From assembly GCF_003056405.1 (NCBI RefSeq), contig NZ_PYVZ01000011.1:62001-126000 (forward strand): a stretch of 64,000 bases of DNA, given 5' to 3'. The notes beneath the pieces were generated by a model that made no database searches, was not told the origin of the DNA, and worked only from the letters and a program-made list of their open reading frames with translations. Shown piece after piece: positions 1 through 9,716 of this stretch (positions are counted from its first letter, which is position 1; each line of letters opens with the position of its first letter). This stretch comes from Devosia indica (GTDB lineage Bacteria > Pseudomonadota > Alphaproteobacteria > Rhizobiales > Devosiaceae). The position numbers and the translations under genes were made by a program.

Positions 1-64
1 TCCCCTGAGCGGCGCAAAGCCTTTCATTTCCTGCCCGAACCAGACTATAGCTTGAGCCGGAACA

Positions 65-87
65 GTCGCCCGCAGCCAGCGGGCGAC
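65..87. repeat. inverted repeat ahead of the cNMP-binding gene
   Basis: The arms GTCGCCCGC (65-73) and GCGGGCGAC (79-87) form a perfect 9-bp stem with a 5-nt loop. No T-run follows on either strand, so it is not a standard intrinsic terminator. It could end a gene lying left of the window or sit in the leader of the next gene. Confidence 0.4.
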
Positions 88-115
88 GCAATTTGGCGCG
101 TTGGGTCTGGGGCCT

Positions 116-574
116 ATGAGAATGGATGACGCGGCCGGGGTCTTGGCCCGGGCCGATTTCTTCGACATTTGCGACGATGAGCAATTGCGCATGCTCGGCT
201 TTGCGGGCGACCGCAAGCATTTCGATGCCGATGCGGTCATCTACAAGGCCGGCGATGTGCCCAGCGGCGCCTATGTGCTGATCGAAGGGACCGTCAAAGC
301 CAGGCATGAAGGCGCCGAGGCTGGCAAGCCCTATGCGCTCTCAGAACCGGGCAGCGTCATTTCGCCCACCTCGCTGATTCTGGAAAAACCCCGCCCTGTC
401 ACTTTCACTGCCGTCACCGATTGCGAATTGCTGTTCGTGCCCCGGACGGCATTTCTCAAGCTGGCGCGGCAGAGCCCGGATTTGGCTGCGCGCGCGGCCC
501 AGCGCATCGAGCAGGAGCTGGGGCGCTATATGCATGCGCTTGAGCCGCTGAAGGGCAAGATGAGGGGCGGTTAG
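116..574 (+). CDS. cyclic nucleotide-binding domain protein (Crp-like, no DNA-binding domain)
   Basis: The product is 152 residues. A single cNMP-binding beta-roll occupies about residues 8-125, with the family pattern F-aGD-psGAYVLieG near residues 35-55. No helix-turn-helix follows, so this is a stand-alone sensor domain and not a full Crp/Fnr regulator. Similar short proteins are common in alphaproteobacteria; ligand and partner are unknown. ATG at 116 or 122 are both plausible starts, and a TTG at 101 would add five residues. Its TAG stop overlaps the TAA stop of convergent xthA by 4 bp. Family assignment is firm, role is not known. Confidence 0.8.
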   Translation: MRMDDAAGVLARADFFDICDDEQLRMLGFAGDRKHFDADAVIYKAGDVPSGAYVLIEGTVKARHEGAEAGKPYALSEPGSVISPTSLILEKPRPVTFTAVTDCELLFVPRTAFLKLARQSPDLAARAAQRIEQELGRYMHALEPLKGKMRGG

Positions 575-1383
575 GGCCGCGCGAAACGCGCAATCACCGG
601 CACGTGGTCGGATGGCTTGTCGGTCCAGCCGCGAGCCGGCTTGATGATCTCCGCCCCCACCGAGCGTTCTGCCACATCGGCGGTGGACCAGATATGGTCG
701 AGCCGCCGGCCGCGGTCCGAGGCTTCCCAATCCTTGCCGCGATAGCTCCACCAGGAATAGATCTTGGTGTCATGGGGCACATGCTTGCGCACCAGATCGG
801 TCCAGCCGTGACCACCATTGAGAATGGCATCGAGCGCCTCGGTTTCAACCGGAGTATGGCTAACCACCTTCAAGAGCTGCTTGTGGCTCCAGACATCATT
901 CTCATGCGGGGCAATGTTGAAGTCGCCGGCGATCAGATGGCCGCGCTGGAATACGGGCTCGGCGAACCAGGTCTTGAGTTCGTCGAGGAACCCCAGCTTG
1001 TGCTTGAACTTGGGGTTGAGCTCGGGATCGGGCTCGTCGCCGCCGGCGGGGATGTAGAAATTGTGGAGGGTAAAGGGGCCGTGCCCCAGATCCACCAGTG
1101 CTGAAATATGGCGCGATTCCTCGATTTCGCAGAAGACGCGGCTGGAAATCTCGGTCAGCGGAAATTTCGAGATGATGGCGACGCCGTGATAGCCCTTCTG
1201 GCCATGCACCGCCATGTGCGGATAGCCGGCCGCGATGAAAGCGTTCCGCGGGAACTGGTCATTGGTGCATTTGATCTCCTGCAGCATCAGCACGTCGGGC
1301 TGATACTGCGCCAGGAAATCAAGCACCATGGGCAGGCGCAGGCGCACGGAGTTGATGTTCCAGGTGACGACGGAATGGGTCAT
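571..1383 (-). CDS. xthA: exodeoxyribonuclease III
   Basis: 270 residues, the usual length for ExoIII of the Exo/Endo/Phosphatase superfamily. It hydrolyses DNA 5' of abasic sites and acts as a 3'-5' exonuclease on duplex DNA in base excision repair. Visible motifs are the metal-binding Glu36 in LQEIKC, the GDFN block with its catalytic Asp and Asn, the RRLDHIW block, and the C-terminal SDHVPV Asp-His pair. The ATG start gives MTHSVVTWNINS, the normal family N-terminus. It is convergent with the cNMP-binding gene and shares stop-codon bases with it. Confidence 0.93.
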   Translation of the reverse strand: MTHSVVTWNINSVRLRLPMVLDFLAQYQPDVLMLQEIKCTNDQFPRNAFIAAGYPHMAVHGQKGYHGVAIISKFPLTEISSRVFCEIEESRHISALVDLGHGPFTLHNFYIPAGGDEPDPELNPKFKHKLGFLDELKTWFAEPVFQRGHLIAGDFNIAPHENDVWSHKQLLKVVSHTPVETEALDAILNGGHGWTDLVRKHVPHDTKIYSWWSYRGKDWEASDRGRRLDHIWSTADVAERSVGAEIIKPARGWTDKPSDHVPVIARFARP

Positions 1384-1529
1384 TGGGCGTCCGGAGAATC
1401 GGGCATTGGCAGGTGTGCCCTGTTATCGCCAAGGCGGGGTTGAGGGTAAAGCCGGAAATGGCGCTGGCACGACAGGATCTGTCAGCAGCGTTTCACGTGA
1501 ATCGCTTTGCGTTCAGAACGGCATCCAAA

Positions 1530-1558
1530 CAAAAAGCCCGGCACAATGACCGGGCTTT
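1530..1558 (-). terminator. intrinsic terminator of rplS
   Basis: On the minus strand AAAGCCCGG (1558-1550) pairs with CCGGGCTTT (1541-1533) around an 8-nt loop, and the descending arm runs into TTTTTG. It lies 25 bp past the rplS stop and is oriented to end the rimM-trmD-rplS transcript. Confidence 0.85.
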
Positions 1559-1582
1559 CCAATTCTCAAAGAGCGGCAGCGC

Positions 1583-2134
1583 CTATTCGCTCTTGGCTTC
1601 TTCGCCTTCAGCGGAAGCAGCCTGTTCGGCGGCGGCAGCAGCAGCGGCCGCTTCAGCGTCCTTGGCAGCCTGTTCAGCGGCGAAGGCCTCGGCAGCAGCA
1701 ATCTTCTCGGCTTCGCGGGCTTCCTTGGCAGCCTGGGCGGCAGTGCGCTCGGCGTCCTGGATCTTCTTGGTGCGCGAATTGGTCGATTCGAAAATACGGG
1801 CCGACTTACCGCGACGATCACGCAGGTAGTACAGCTTGGCGCGACGGACCTTACCGCGCTTGATCACTTCGATCGAAGCGATATTGGGCGAGTAGATCGG
1901 GAACACGCGTTCCACGCCTTCGCCATAGGAGATCTTGCGGACGGTGAAGCTTTCCATGATGCCGCCGCCGGAGCGGGCAATCACGACGCCTTCATAGGCC
2001 TGCAGGCGTTCCTTGTCGCCTTCGCGGATCTTGACCCACACCTTGACGGTATCGCCATGGGTGAATTCGGGATGTTCGCGCTGGGTGGCGAGTGCCGCGA
2101 CCTGTTCGGCCTCGATCTGTTCGATAATGTTCAT
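1583..2134 (-). CDS. rplS: 50S ribosomal protein L19 with long Ala/Glu-rich tail
   Basis: 183 residues. The first ~120 are L19, including the [14 protein letters not shown] strand, the [16 protein letters not shown] block and the [19 protein letters not shown] end. L19 sits at the 30S-50S interface. The remaining ~60 residues are Ala/Glu/Lys-rich, low-complexity and probably helical; E. coli L19 is about 115 residues and lacks them. The gene ends the rimM-trmD-rplS block. The 190-bp gap to trmD holds a GGGCC/GGCCC hairpin at 2178-2192 that might be part of a leader; no terminator is visible there. Confidence 0.95.
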   Translation of the reverse strand: MNIIEQIEAEQVAALATQREHPEFTHGDTVKVWVKIREGDKERLQAYEGVVIARSGGGIMESFTVRKISYGEGVERVFPIYSPNIASIEVIKRGKVRRAKLYYLRDRRGKSARIFESTNSRTKKIQDAERTAAQAAKEAREAEKIAAAEAFAAEQAAKDAEAAAAAAAAEQAASAEGEEAKSE

Positions 2135-2324
2135 TTTTCGATCCGTTCTGATCTTTTCATAGGGACGACTCTTTTTTGGGCCTGTTCGGCCCCGTCGCCC
2201 GGTCTTGGTTGGTAACGGAAGGGCAGTCTTCTTGGTCTTGCTGCGTGCCGGTCCGATACGCCGGGCACACGAATGGGCGGCTCATAGGGGAAAATGGGAT
2301 AAGAGTCCAGTGCCTATGCCGGTT

Positions 2325-3014
2325 TCAGCGCGTTTTGGCGGGCAGCAGGTCCGGCCTGCGCGCCCCGGTCAGCGCCAGGGATTGCTCACGCCGCCATTGG
2401 GCGATTTTTCCATGGTCGCCAGAGGTCAACACTGCGGGGATTTCCCGCCCTTCGAAGCTTTGTGGCCGCGTATATTGCGGATACTCGAGCAGGCCGTTTT
2501 CAAAGCTTTCCTCGTCGCGGCTGTCCGGCGCGCCAAGCACGCCGGGAATAAGCCGCACGACGGCTTCAAGCAGCACCATGGCGGCCACTTCCCCGCCGGC
2601 CAGCACATAGTCGCCAATGGAGATTTCCTCGAGCTGGCGGGCCTCGATGACGCGCTGGTCCACGCCTTCAAAGCGACCGCAGACAATGACTACGCCGGGT
2701 CCGCTGGCCAGCTCGTGGGCGCGGGCCTGGGTCAGCGGGGTGCCGCGCGGCGACATCAGGATGCGTGGGCGCGGGTCACCGTCCGGTGCGATGGTATCGA
2801 TGGCCTTTGCCAGAATGTCGGGCTTGAGCACCATGCCGGCGCCACCGCCCGACGGTGTGTCGTCCACGGTGCGATGCCGGTTGGTGGCAAAGTCGCGCAA
2901 CTGCGTCGCCTGCAAGGCCCACAAGCCGTCATTGAGCCCGCGCCCCAGCACGGACGCACCCAGCGGCCCGGGGAACAGCTCAGGGAAAAGACTGATGATA
3001 TGGGCGGAGAACAT
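2325..3014 (-). CDS. trmD: tRNA (guanine-37-N1)-methyltransferase
   Basis: 229 residues, a SPOUT-class methyltransferase that uses SAM to make m1G37 in tRNAs and prevent +1 frameshifting. Visible: the [10 protein letters not shown] block, the trefoil-knot SAM-binding segment [13 protein letters not shown], and DYVLAGGE. The ATG at 3014 gives [12 protein letters not shown]; a TTG one codon upstream is less likely. Start and rimM stop overlap in a TGATG arrangement, which suggests translational coupling. Confidence 0.95.
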   Translation of the reverse strand: MFSAHIISLFPELFPGPLGASVLGRGLNDGLWALQATQLRDFATNRHRTVDDTPSGGGAGMVLKPDILAKAIDTIAPDGDPRPRILMSPRGTPLTQARAHELASGPGVVIVCGRFEGVDQRVIEARQLEEISIGDYVLAGGEVAAMVLLEAVVRLIPGVLGAPDSRDEESFENGLLEYPQYTRPQSFEGREIPAVLTSGDHGKIAQWRREQSLALTGARRPDLLPAKTR

Positions 3015-3550
3015 CAATCGGGCTCTTCCTCGCCAGGCTCGGCGTCGAGCGGCGGGGCGATCACCAGATAGCCATCGGCAATACGGACGAGGGGCACAAC
3101 GGCCTTGGTGAAGGGATAAAGGAATGTGTCGCCCGAGCGTTCATCCCGTACCTCCAGGATGTCCCCGGCGCCGTGATCATAGATGGCGCTGACCGCTCCA
3201 ATGGACACGCCATTGTCGAGACGCGCATCGAGCCCGATCAGATCGGCGTGGTAGAAATCGTCTTCATCTTCGATTTCCGGGAGGCGGCTGCGCTCGACAT
3301 ACAACTCGACGCCATTGAGCAATTCGGCTGCATTGCGGTCGCGCACGCCCTTGATGCGGGCGATCAGCACGGTCTTTTGCAGCCGCGCCGATTCAATGGT
3401 GATGACCAGCCCCGGCCGGTTGGTTTCGAGTGGGCCATAATCGGCAATGGCCTCGGGATCCTGGGTGTGGGAGGCAATGCGTACCTCGCCCTTGATGCCG
3501 TGCGCGGCGCCGATCGTGCCCATCAGAATGCGGGATGAAGTGTCTGCCAT
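3014..3550 (-). CDS. rimM: 16S rRNA processing protein RimM
   Basis: 178 residues. RimM binds S19 and helps mature the 30S head. The N-terminal beta-barrel has the signature [16 protein letters not shown], and the C-terminal PRC-barrel starts near [12 protein letters not shown]. The ATG at 3550 is chosen because an AGAAGG Shine-Dalgarno sits just upstream and the family N-terminus begins there; an in-frame extension to 3604 is unlikely. In most bacteria rpsP precedes rimM; here the upstream neighbour is a broken DUF4893 gene. Confidence 0.93.
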   Translation of the reverse strand: MADTSSRILMGTIGAAHGIKGEVRIASHTQDPEAIADYGPLETNRPGLVITIESARLQKTVLIARIKGVRDRNAAELLNGVELYVERSRLPEIEDEDDFYHADLIGLDARLDNGVSIGAVSAIYDHGAGDILEVRDERSGDTFLYPFTKAVVPLVRIADGYLVIAPPLDAEPGEEEPD

Positions 3551-3611
3551 CGGCCTTCTCTTCTTGTTTGTATGGCTCCATAGCAGCGCCACCAGAAGGC
3601 GCAAGGGCTTG

Positions 3612-4210
3612 TCAGCGCGTCGGCACCAGTTCGATTACGTCGTGTGTCGATTCAAAGCGGGGAAAGGGCAGTTCCAGGCGATATCGCAAGGGCTTGCCGG
3701 CAACCTTGTAGAGACAGCCGACCTGACGGCGTTCGGGGTCGGCATCATAGTCCATGGGGTCTCATCGCCATAATGCAGCGCCCCCCAATAGAACAGGCCC
3801 CCGCCATCGCTGGGTAGGAGGTCGCCGCTGAAACGCTGCGACCCGGTCAGCTTTTCGATGCGGGTGCCGTCATTTGAAACGGTGCAGGCAAATTGGGTAT
3901 AGGCTGTCAGGGGCAGCAGGCCGCCCAGCTTGATGGTGCGGCAGCGATAGCTCCCATCCGGCATCTGCGAGATCGGGGTCTCGCCGGGGGCAAAGAGCGC
4001 TGAGACAAGAGCCCGTTCGGCAGCGTTGTCGGAGAGCAGGGCTTCGGCAAGGCCACGGAAGCGGGCCGCCTCAAAGCCGGTCATGCGGTCCCCGTCGAAT
4101 GGCGTAATCGGGGCGGCATCGGGCACCTGGCAGGCCAGCGTGCCTGCGATGGGCATCAGCACTGCCGCCAGCAGCAGGGCCGCAAAGCGGCGCGTACGGA
4201 AATTTCGCAT
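3612..4210 (-). pseudogene. DUF4893 exported protein, frameshifted near its C-terminus
   Basis: From ATG at 4210 the reading frame gives a signal peptide (MRNFRTRRFAALLLAAVL...) and a DUF4893-like body up to LHYGDETP. At the G4 run 3756-3759 (CCCC on the coding strand) the frame breaks and would end at 3635 with an unrelated tail. Adding one C restores MDYDADPERRQVGCLYKV and a family-like end at 3612 (RFESTHDVIELVPTR), about 199 residues in all. The downstream frame is intact to its own stop. This is either a recent one-base deletion or a homopolymer sequencing error. DUF4893 function is unknown; the protein would be periplasmic. Confidence 0.8.
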
Positions 4211-4290
4211 CTTTTGCCTGCCTTGTTTCAGATCAAGGAACCTTGCACGCAAATGATGCTTTCTCAAGCAGACCAGACAAGGAGGTTGCA

Positions 4291-4590
4291 ATGTCCAAAA
4301 TGCTCACCGACCGAGAGGCCATCCGTGAATGGGTCATTGCCCGTGGCGGCAATCCGGTGCTGATGGATGTGCCCGATGGCAGCAAGACCCGTACGGTGCT
4401 GCAATTGTCGTTCGGGCAGGCCAGCCTCAACTCGCTCGGCAATGAAGGGCCGGACCGGATCGGCGGTTTCGAACTGGTGAGCTGGGAAGAATGGTTCACC
4501 GCACTCGAGAACGGCAATCTGGCCCTGATGGTCTCGGATGACCCGTCCGGCGGCAATGAGGCCGAATTCAGCTTTGTGGAGCGCGACTAG
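4291..4590 (+). CDS. small conserved hypothetical protein, paralogue of 32101-32379
   Basis: 99 residues, soluble, no signal peptide. ATG at 4291 has a strong GGAGGT site 4 nt upstream. The N-terminus TDREAIREWVIARGGNP and the C-terminus SWEEWFTALENGNLALMVSDDP match the layout of the small protein at 32101-32379 (HRDIQNWVTDRSGRPA ... SWTAWLAELDRQNLALRVDP). I recall similar ~95-residue proteins of unknown function in rhizobia. It is divergent from the DUF4893 gene and convergent with the peptidase gene, sharing CTAG (4587-4590) between the two stops. Confidence 0.75.
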   Translation: MSKMLTDREAIREWVIARGGNPVLMDVPDGSKTRTVLQLSFGQASLNSLGNEGPDRIGGFELVSWEEWFTALENGNLALMVSDDPSGGNEAEFSFVERD

Positions 4591-5039
4591 TCCTTGGAAA
4601 AGGCTGGAATGCCGGCCTTCTCGGCCTCCGCTTCCAGAGCTTCCATGTCCTCGTCGGAAAAGCCGAAGTGGTGACCCAGTTCGTGGATCAGCACGTGGGT
4701 GACGATTTCGCCCAGCGTGTTTTCGTCGTTTTCGGCCCAATAATCGAGGATGGCCCGGCGGTAGAGATAGACTGTATTGGGCATCTGACCAGTTTGCGGT
4801 GTGGCACCGTCTTCGGTCAGGCCGACACCGGAAAACAGTCCCATCAGCTCGAACGGGCTTTCCATTCCGAAGCCTTGCAGGATCTCGTCTTCGGCATATT
4901 CGGCAACCGCGCAGGTAACGTCCGCGGCAAGAGAGGCAAAAGGCTCCGGCAGCCCAGCCAGGGCGGCGCTCGCCAGAGCCTCGATATCGTCCAGTGTCGG
5001 GGCATAGAGCCCCGACCAGTCGGTCTTGCTTAGCGCCAC
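4587..5039 (-). CDS. zincin-like metallopeptidase family protein
   Basis: 150 residues, of the size and shape of the small 'metallopeptidase family' zincins (possibly DUF1025). The motif [15 protein letters not shown] carries HExxH plus a third potential ligand seven residues on. Substrates of this family are unknown. The start is GTG at 5039, overlapping the leuC stop by 10 bp, and no good Shine-Dalgarno is visible, so expression probably depends on translation of leuC. No ATG is available before residue ~59. Confidence 0.8.
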   Translation of the reverse strand: MALSKTDWSGLYAPTLDDIEALASAALAGLPEPFASLAADVTCAVAEYAEDEILQGFGMESPFELMGLFSGVGLTEDGATPQTGQMPNTVYLYRRAILDYWAENDENTLGEIVTHVLIHELGHHFGFSDEDMEALEAEAEKAGIPAFSKD

Positions 5040-6436
5040 TCGCGGATGTCGACGAAGTGGCCGGCAATGGCTGCTGCCGCGGCCATGGCGGGGGACACCA
5101 GATGGGTGCGGCCCTTAAAGCCCTGTCGACCCTCGAAATTGCGGTTAGAGGTCGAGGCGCAGCGTTCGCCCGGCGCCAGCTTGTCCGGGTTCATCGCCAG
5201 GCACATCGAGCAGCCCGGTTCTCGCCATTCGAAACCGGCATTCTTGAAGACCACATCGAGGCCTTCAGCCTCAGCCTGGGCCTTCACCAGGCCCGAGCCG
5301 GGCACGACCATGGCCGAGACGTGGCCGGCCACCTTGCGATCGCCAATAACGGCGGCGGCAGCGCGCAAGTCTTCGATGCGGCCATTGGTGCAAGAGCCGA
5401 TAAAGACCCGGTCGAGCTTGATGTCGGTAATGGGCGTGCCGGGCTTTAGTCCCATATAGTCCAGCGCTCGCCACTTGGAGGCGCGCTTGTTCTCATCGGC
5501 AATGTCATCCGGGTTGGGCACGGCACCCTGCACCGAGATCACGTCTTCGGGCGAGGAGCCCCAAGACACGATCGGGGGCAGGTTGGCGGCATCAAGCACC
5601 ACGACCTTGTCGTAATGGGCGCCTTCGTCGGTATGCAGCGTCTTCCAGTAGTCCAGCGCCATATCCCAGGCCTTGCCGGTCGGGGCGCGCGGGCGATCCT
5701 TGACATAGGCAAAGGTCTTTTCATCAGGCGCGATCAGGCCGGCGCGGGCGCCACCCTCAATGGTCATGTTGCAGACCGTCATGCGGCCTTCCATTGAGAG
5801 CGCGCGGATGGCTTCGCCGGCAAATTCGATCACATGGCCGGTGCCTCCGGCCGTGCCAATCTCGCCGATAATGGCCAGGATAATATCCTTTGCGGTGACG
5901 CCCGGGGGCAATTGCCCGTCGACGCGCACCAGCATGTTCTTGGCCTTTTGCTGGATCAGCGTCTGGGTGGCCAGCACATGTTCGACTTCTGAGGTGCCGA
6001 TACCATGGGCCAGAGCGCCAAAAGCACCATGGGTCGAGGTGTGCGAGTCGCCACACACAATGGTCATGCCGGGCAGGGTGAAGCCCTGTTCCGGGCCAAC
6101 GATATGTACGATGCCCTGGCGATTATCGAACGGATCGTAATACTCGATGCCGAAGTGCTTGGTGTTCTCGGCCAGTGCGGCGATCTGCACAGCGCTTTCC
6201 GGATCGGGATTGGGCAGCGAGCGGTCGGTGGTGGGCACATTGTGGTCGACCACGGCCAGGGTCCGCTCGGGATGGCGCACCTTTCGGTTGTTCATCCGCA
6301 AGCCCTCAAAGGCCTGCGGGCTGGTCACTTCGTGCACCAGATGCCGGTCGATATAGAGCAGGCTGGTGCCGTCCTGATTGTTCTGGACCAGATGGTCGTC
6401 CCAGATCTTGTCGTAGAGCGTGCGGGCCTTGGTCAT
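5030..6436 (-). CDS. leuC: 3-isopropylmalate dehydratase large subunit
   Basis: 468 residues, the standard length. With LeuD it isomerises 2- to 3-isopropylmalate in leucine synthesis, using a 4Fe-4S cluster. Ligand cysteines are visible in IGSCTNGR and in [11 protein letters not shown], and the substrate loop [13 protein letters not shown] is intact. ATG at 6436 starts [15 protein letters not shown], typical of the family. leuD is not in the window. A candidate promoter lies about 40-70 nt upstream. Confidence 0.95.
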   Translation of the reverse strand: MTKARTLYDKIWDDHLVQNNQDGTSLLYIDRHLVHEVTSPQAFEGLRMNNRKVRHPERTLAVVDHNVPTTDRSLPNPDPESAVQIAALAENTKHFGIEYYDPFDNRQGIVHIVGPEQGFTLPGMTIVCGDSHTSTHGAFGALAHGIGTSEVEHVLATQTLIQQKAKNMLVRVDGQLPPGVTAKDIILAIIGEIGTAGGTGHVIEFAGEAIRALSMEGRMTVCNMTIEGGARAGLIAPDEKTFAYVKDRPRAPTGKAWDMALDYWKTLHTDEGAHYDKVVVLDAANLPPIVSWGSSPEDVISVQGAVPNPDDIADENKRASKWRALDYMGLKPGTPITDIKLDRVFIGSCTNGRIEDLRAAAAVIGDRKVAGHVSAMVVPGSGLVKAQAEAEGLDVVFKNAGFEWREPGCSMCLAMNPDKLAPGERCASTSNRNFEGRQGFKGRTHLVSPAMAAAAAIAGHFVDIREWR

Positions 6437-6475
6437 ATCCGTAGGTTCCGGGGCAGGAATGAAAGACTGGAGTGG

Positions 6476-6504
6476 TTCTAAGCCCAAGCCGGGGCAGGGG
6501 TCAA
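6476..6504 (-). promoter_or_regulatory. candidate sigma-70-type promoter for leuC
   Basis: On the minus strand TTGACC (6504-6499) and TTAGAA (6481-6476) are separated by 17 nt. The -35 is good for an alphaproteobacterium, the -10 is weak. Initiation would leave a leader of about 35 nt before leuC. Confidence 0.4.
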
Positions 6505-6542
6505 GCAGAACCGTACTCGCGGGTACGCTTGCCTCCGGGGCG

Positions 6543-7898
6543 TCAGGCCTGGGCCGCGTCCTGACCTTTACGCAGCCAGAGGACGCCGAGCAGGCTAGTG
6601 TCCAGCCCGATCCGGAAGCGGCACCACAGGGCAATACCGATCTGGGCGCAGATGCGGGCGGCCATATTGACCGCGGCGGCGCCAATCAGGCCCCAGAACG
6701 GAATCACCAGGATCTGCACCAGCAGGCCAACACCCATGATGGCACCGAAAATGGCGACATAGGGCCGCTCATGGCCGGTCATCATCATCACGATCTTGGA
6801 AGGGCCGGTAATGGCGTCGAACAGCAGGCCAAAAGACAGCAGCATCAGGATCAGCCAGCCCTCGGCATAGCTGGCGCCGAACAGGGACAGGATCTCGGTG
6901 CCGAACAGGCCAAACCCGAGGAAGATGACCAGCGAAAAGACAAATCCGGCCCAGGAACATAATGCCGTTATGGCCTGGGCCTTACGCATGTTCCCGGTAT
7001 GGAAATGCTCGGCCACCATGGGGGCAATCACCAACTCGATGGCGAATGTGAACAGTGTCATCAAGCCGGCGGTGCGGAAGGCATTGAAGTACAGGCCCGA
7101 GCTTTCAAGGTCGAGCATGAGACCAACCAGGATCACATCGGCATTCAGGGCAGCGGTCTCGATCAGGGCGCCCAGCAGCAACCACCGGCTGAGCCTGCCC
7201 CAGCGGTTCCAATGGCCCGGTACGGGCGCTCGGGCCGGCATGATGGTGTAGCCACGGCGGGTCGCCAGCAACATCTGCAATGCCAGCATGCCCAGCAGCA
7301 GGGCTGCGGCCAGGACCAGGGCATCAGGGCCGCTGAGCACCATGCCGAGCGCAAACAGCGCCAGCACGAGCGTGGGCAGGGCCAGGCGCCAGAAGATGTC
7401 GCGCGGCAGCAATGCCGTCCACAACGACCCCTGGGCGCGCAGGGCCGAGGAGTTGTACTCGGATAGTGCCAGCGGCAGGATCAGGATAGCAGCACCAAAG
7501 ATATGGTTGAGCGTTTCGTTCGGCCCGGCAAATGGCCGATAGACCAGCGCCACCAGGCAAAGCAGGACCGCCATGGCAATGCTGGCGTAAATGGTGATGG
7601 TCGACCCGGCCGCGATGACAGACTGGGCGCCGGTATCGTCGCCCTTGCTGCGTTGCTCGGCCCAGAGCCGCAGGACGGCCAGCGGCTGGCCGGCTCCCGC
7701 CACGATAGCCAGCATCGTTGCCAGGGCCAGGCCAAAAGCGAAATGGCCGTATTCGTCATTGGTCTGGGTGCGGGACAGCACCACATAGGTCAGGTAGGTC
7801 AGGCCGGCCGTCGCCACCTTAATGCCCAGCGAGCCGACCGAGCGCAGCAGTCCGGTCTGGAGCAGGCCAGCAAGGTCGGTGGGAATGTTTAGCCGCAT
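6543..7898 (-). CDS. polysaccharide flippase-like membrane protein
   Basis: 451 residues with about 12 hydrophobic segments spread over the whole length, as in the MOP/Wzx-type oligosaccharide flippases. The first segment pair ([23 protein letters not shown]) is the usual N-terminal layout. It probably moves a lipid-linked glycan across the inner membrane; the substrate cannot be told. ATG at 7898 is preferred over 7904 because GGAAGAGG is then 7 nt upstream. No glycosyltransferase genes adjoin it. Confidence 0.78.
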   Translation of the reverse strand: MRLNIPTDLAGLLQTGLLRSVGSLGIKVATAGLTYLTYVVLSRTQTNDEYGHFAFGLALATMLAIVAGAGQPLAVLRLWAEQRSKGDDTGAQSVIAAGSTITIYASIAMAVLLCLVALVYRPFAGPNETLNHIFGAAILILPLALSEYNSSALRAQGSLWTALLPRDIFWRLALPTLVLALFALGMVLSGPDALVLAAALLLGMLALQMLLATRRGYTIMPARAPVPGHWNRWGRLSRWLLLGALIETAALNADVILVGLMLDLESSGLYFNAFRTAGLMTLFTFAIELVIAPMVAEHFHTGNMRKAQAITALCSWAGFVFSLVIFLGFGLFGTEILSLFGASYAEGWLILMLLSFGLLFDAITGPSKIVMMMTGHERPYVAIFGAIMGVGLLVQILVIPFWGLIGAAAVNMAARICAQIGIALWCRFRIGLDTSLLGVLWLRKGQDAAQA

Positions 7899-7972
7899 CG
7901 GCATGCCTCTTCCGCCGCGTCTGGTGCCGCGCGACGGAAGCAAACTGTCACATTGATCTCAAGAACCTCTTA

Positions 7973-7989
7973 CCTGCCGGCGCGGCAGG
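7973..7989. repeat. inverted repeat between purH and the flippase gene
   Basis: CCTGCCG (7973-7979) and CGGCAGG (7983-7989) form a perfect 7-bp stem with a 3-nt loop. It lies 38 bp past the purH stop but lacks a T-run on the minus strand, so a Rho-independent terminator is doubtful; a protein site or RNA-stabilising hairpin is possible. Confidence 0.35.
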
Positions 7990-8027
7990 AATTAATTCTT
8001 GGTAATCCTACGGATACGTAAACGGAC

Positions 8028-9611
8028 CTAGTGCCGGAAATGGCGCATGCCGGTCATCACCATGGCGATGCCGGCGGCGTCGGCAGCGGCAATCACCTCA
8101 TCGTCGCGCATCGAGCCGCCGGGCTGGATGACGGCGGTGGCGCCTGCGGCTACCAGTGCTTCAAGGCCATCGGCAAAGGGGAAGAAGGCGTCGGAGGCCA
8201 CGACCGAACCCTGGGTCAGAGCCCCGTCGATGCCGGCTGCCTCGGCCGCGTCTATGGATTTGCGATGGGCCACACGGGCCGAATCCACGCGGCTCATCTG
8301 GCCAGCGCCGATGCCGGCGGTGGCGCCGTCCTTGACGTAGATGATGGCATTGGACTTGACGTGTTTTGCCACCTTGGCGGCCAGCTTCAAATCCACCAGT
8401 TCCTGTTCGGTCGGCTGGCGTCTGGTGACGACCTTCAACTCACAATCATCGACATTGGCATTGTCGCGCCCCTGCACCAGGAGGCCCCCGGCCACCGATT
8501 TGACCGTCAGGCCCTCGGATTTGGGATCGGCGACACCGCCGGTCAGCAGCAGACGCAGGTTCTTCTTGGCGGCGATGATATCCTGTGCTTCAGGCGTGGC
8601 GGACGGGGCAACGATCACTTCGGTGAAGACTTTTACGATCTCTGTAGCGGTTTCCGCATCGATCTCCCGGTTTGTCGCCACAATGCCGCCAAAGGCCGAA
8701 ACGGGATCGGTGCGCAGTGCTTTCACATAGGCGGTCTTGAGATCATCGGCGACGGCCACGCCACAGGGATTGGCGTGCTTGATGATGGCGACCGCGGCGG
8801 TCTGGGCGGGATCGAACTCCGAGACCAGTTCGAAGGCGGCGTCCGTGTCGTTGATGTTGTTGTAACTCAGGGTCTTGCCCTGCACCTGGGTGGCTGTGGC
8901 CACGCCCGGACGGTTTTCGCCGGTCTTGTAGAAGGCGGCCCATTGATGCGGGTTTTCGCCATAGCGCATGACTTCGCTCAAGGTACCGGCAAAGCTGCGG
9001 TAATTGACATCGGCAAAGTTGATTTCGCGGGCGAACCAGCTCGAAATGGCGCTGTCATAGGCGGCGGTGCGGGCATAGGCCTTGGCAGCGAGGCGCTGGC
9101 GCATCTCGAAGGGAATGCCGCCATTGCGGATGGCCTCAAGAATGGCCGGGTAGTCGCCCGGATCAACCACGACGGTGACAAAGGCATGGTTCTTGGCAGC
9201 CGAGCGGACCATGGCCGGGCCGCCAATGTCGATATTCTCGATGATTTCGTCGTAGGAGGCGCCGGAGGCGACGGTCTTCTCGAAGGGGTAGAGATTGACC
9301 GCGACAAGATCGATCGGGCCGATTTCGTGCGTGTCCATCGAAGCCTGGTGTTCGGGGTTGTCGCGTACCGAAAGCAGACCGCCATGCACCTTGGGATGCA
9401 AGGTCTTGACGCGGCCATCCATCATTTCGGGAAAGCCGGTCAGGTCGGAAATATCGCGCACCGGCAGGCCGGACTCGCTGATCAGGCGATGGGTGCCGCC
9501 AGTCGAGACCAGTTCAACCCCGGCCTCGGACAATCCCCGGGCGAAATCGGCCATGCCGGATTTGTCGAATACCGAAAGCAGTGCCCGACCGACACTTACC
9601 GTCTTGCCCAT
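8028..9611 (-). CDS. purH: bifunctional AICAR formyltransferase / IMP cyclohydrolase
   Basis: 527 residues, the family length. It carries out the last two steps of IMP synthesis: formylation of AICAR with 10-formyl-THF, then ring closure. Residues 1-~200 are the cyclohydrolase (MGS-like) domain, including [11 protein letters not shown]; the rest is the formyltransferase domain with KHANPCG carrying the catalytic His. The C-terminus [11 protein letters not shown] is canonical. ATG at 9611 ([13 protein letters not shown]) is chosen over an upstream in-frame start. Confidence 0.95.
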   Translation of the reverse strand: MGKTVSVGRALLSVFDKSGMADFARGLSEAGVELVSTGGTHRLISESGLPVRDISDLTGFPEMMDGRVKTLHPKVHGGLLSVRDNPEHQASMDTHEIGPIDLVAVNLYPFEKTVASGASYDEIIENIDIGGPAMVRSAAKNHAFVTVVVDPGDYPAILEAIRNGGIPFEMRQRLAAKAYARTAAYDSAISSWFAREINFADVNYRSFAGTLSEVMRYGENPHQWAAFYKTGENRPGVATATQVQGKTLSYNNINDTDAAFELVSEFDPAQTAAVAIIKHANPCGVAVADDLKTAYVKALRTDPVSAFGGIVATNREIDAETATEIVKVFTEVIVAPSATPEAQDIIAAKKNLRLLLTGGVADPKSEGLTVKSVAGGLLVQGRDNANVDDCELKVVTRRQPTEQELVDLKLAAKVAKHVKSNAIIYVKDGATAGIGAGQMSRVDSARVAHRKSIDAAEAAGIDGALTQGSVVASDAFFPFADGLEALVAAGATAVIQPGGSMRDDEVIAAADAAGIAMVMTGMRHFRH

Positions 9612-9716
9612 GAGATCTGTCCCGCGCTTTTGAAAAATGGAGGATTTCGCGGCTGCGCTAGCACGAGACGGGCAAAAGGCCAATCGCTTTGCGCCCATAG
9701 GGCCCGGATTTGCGCA

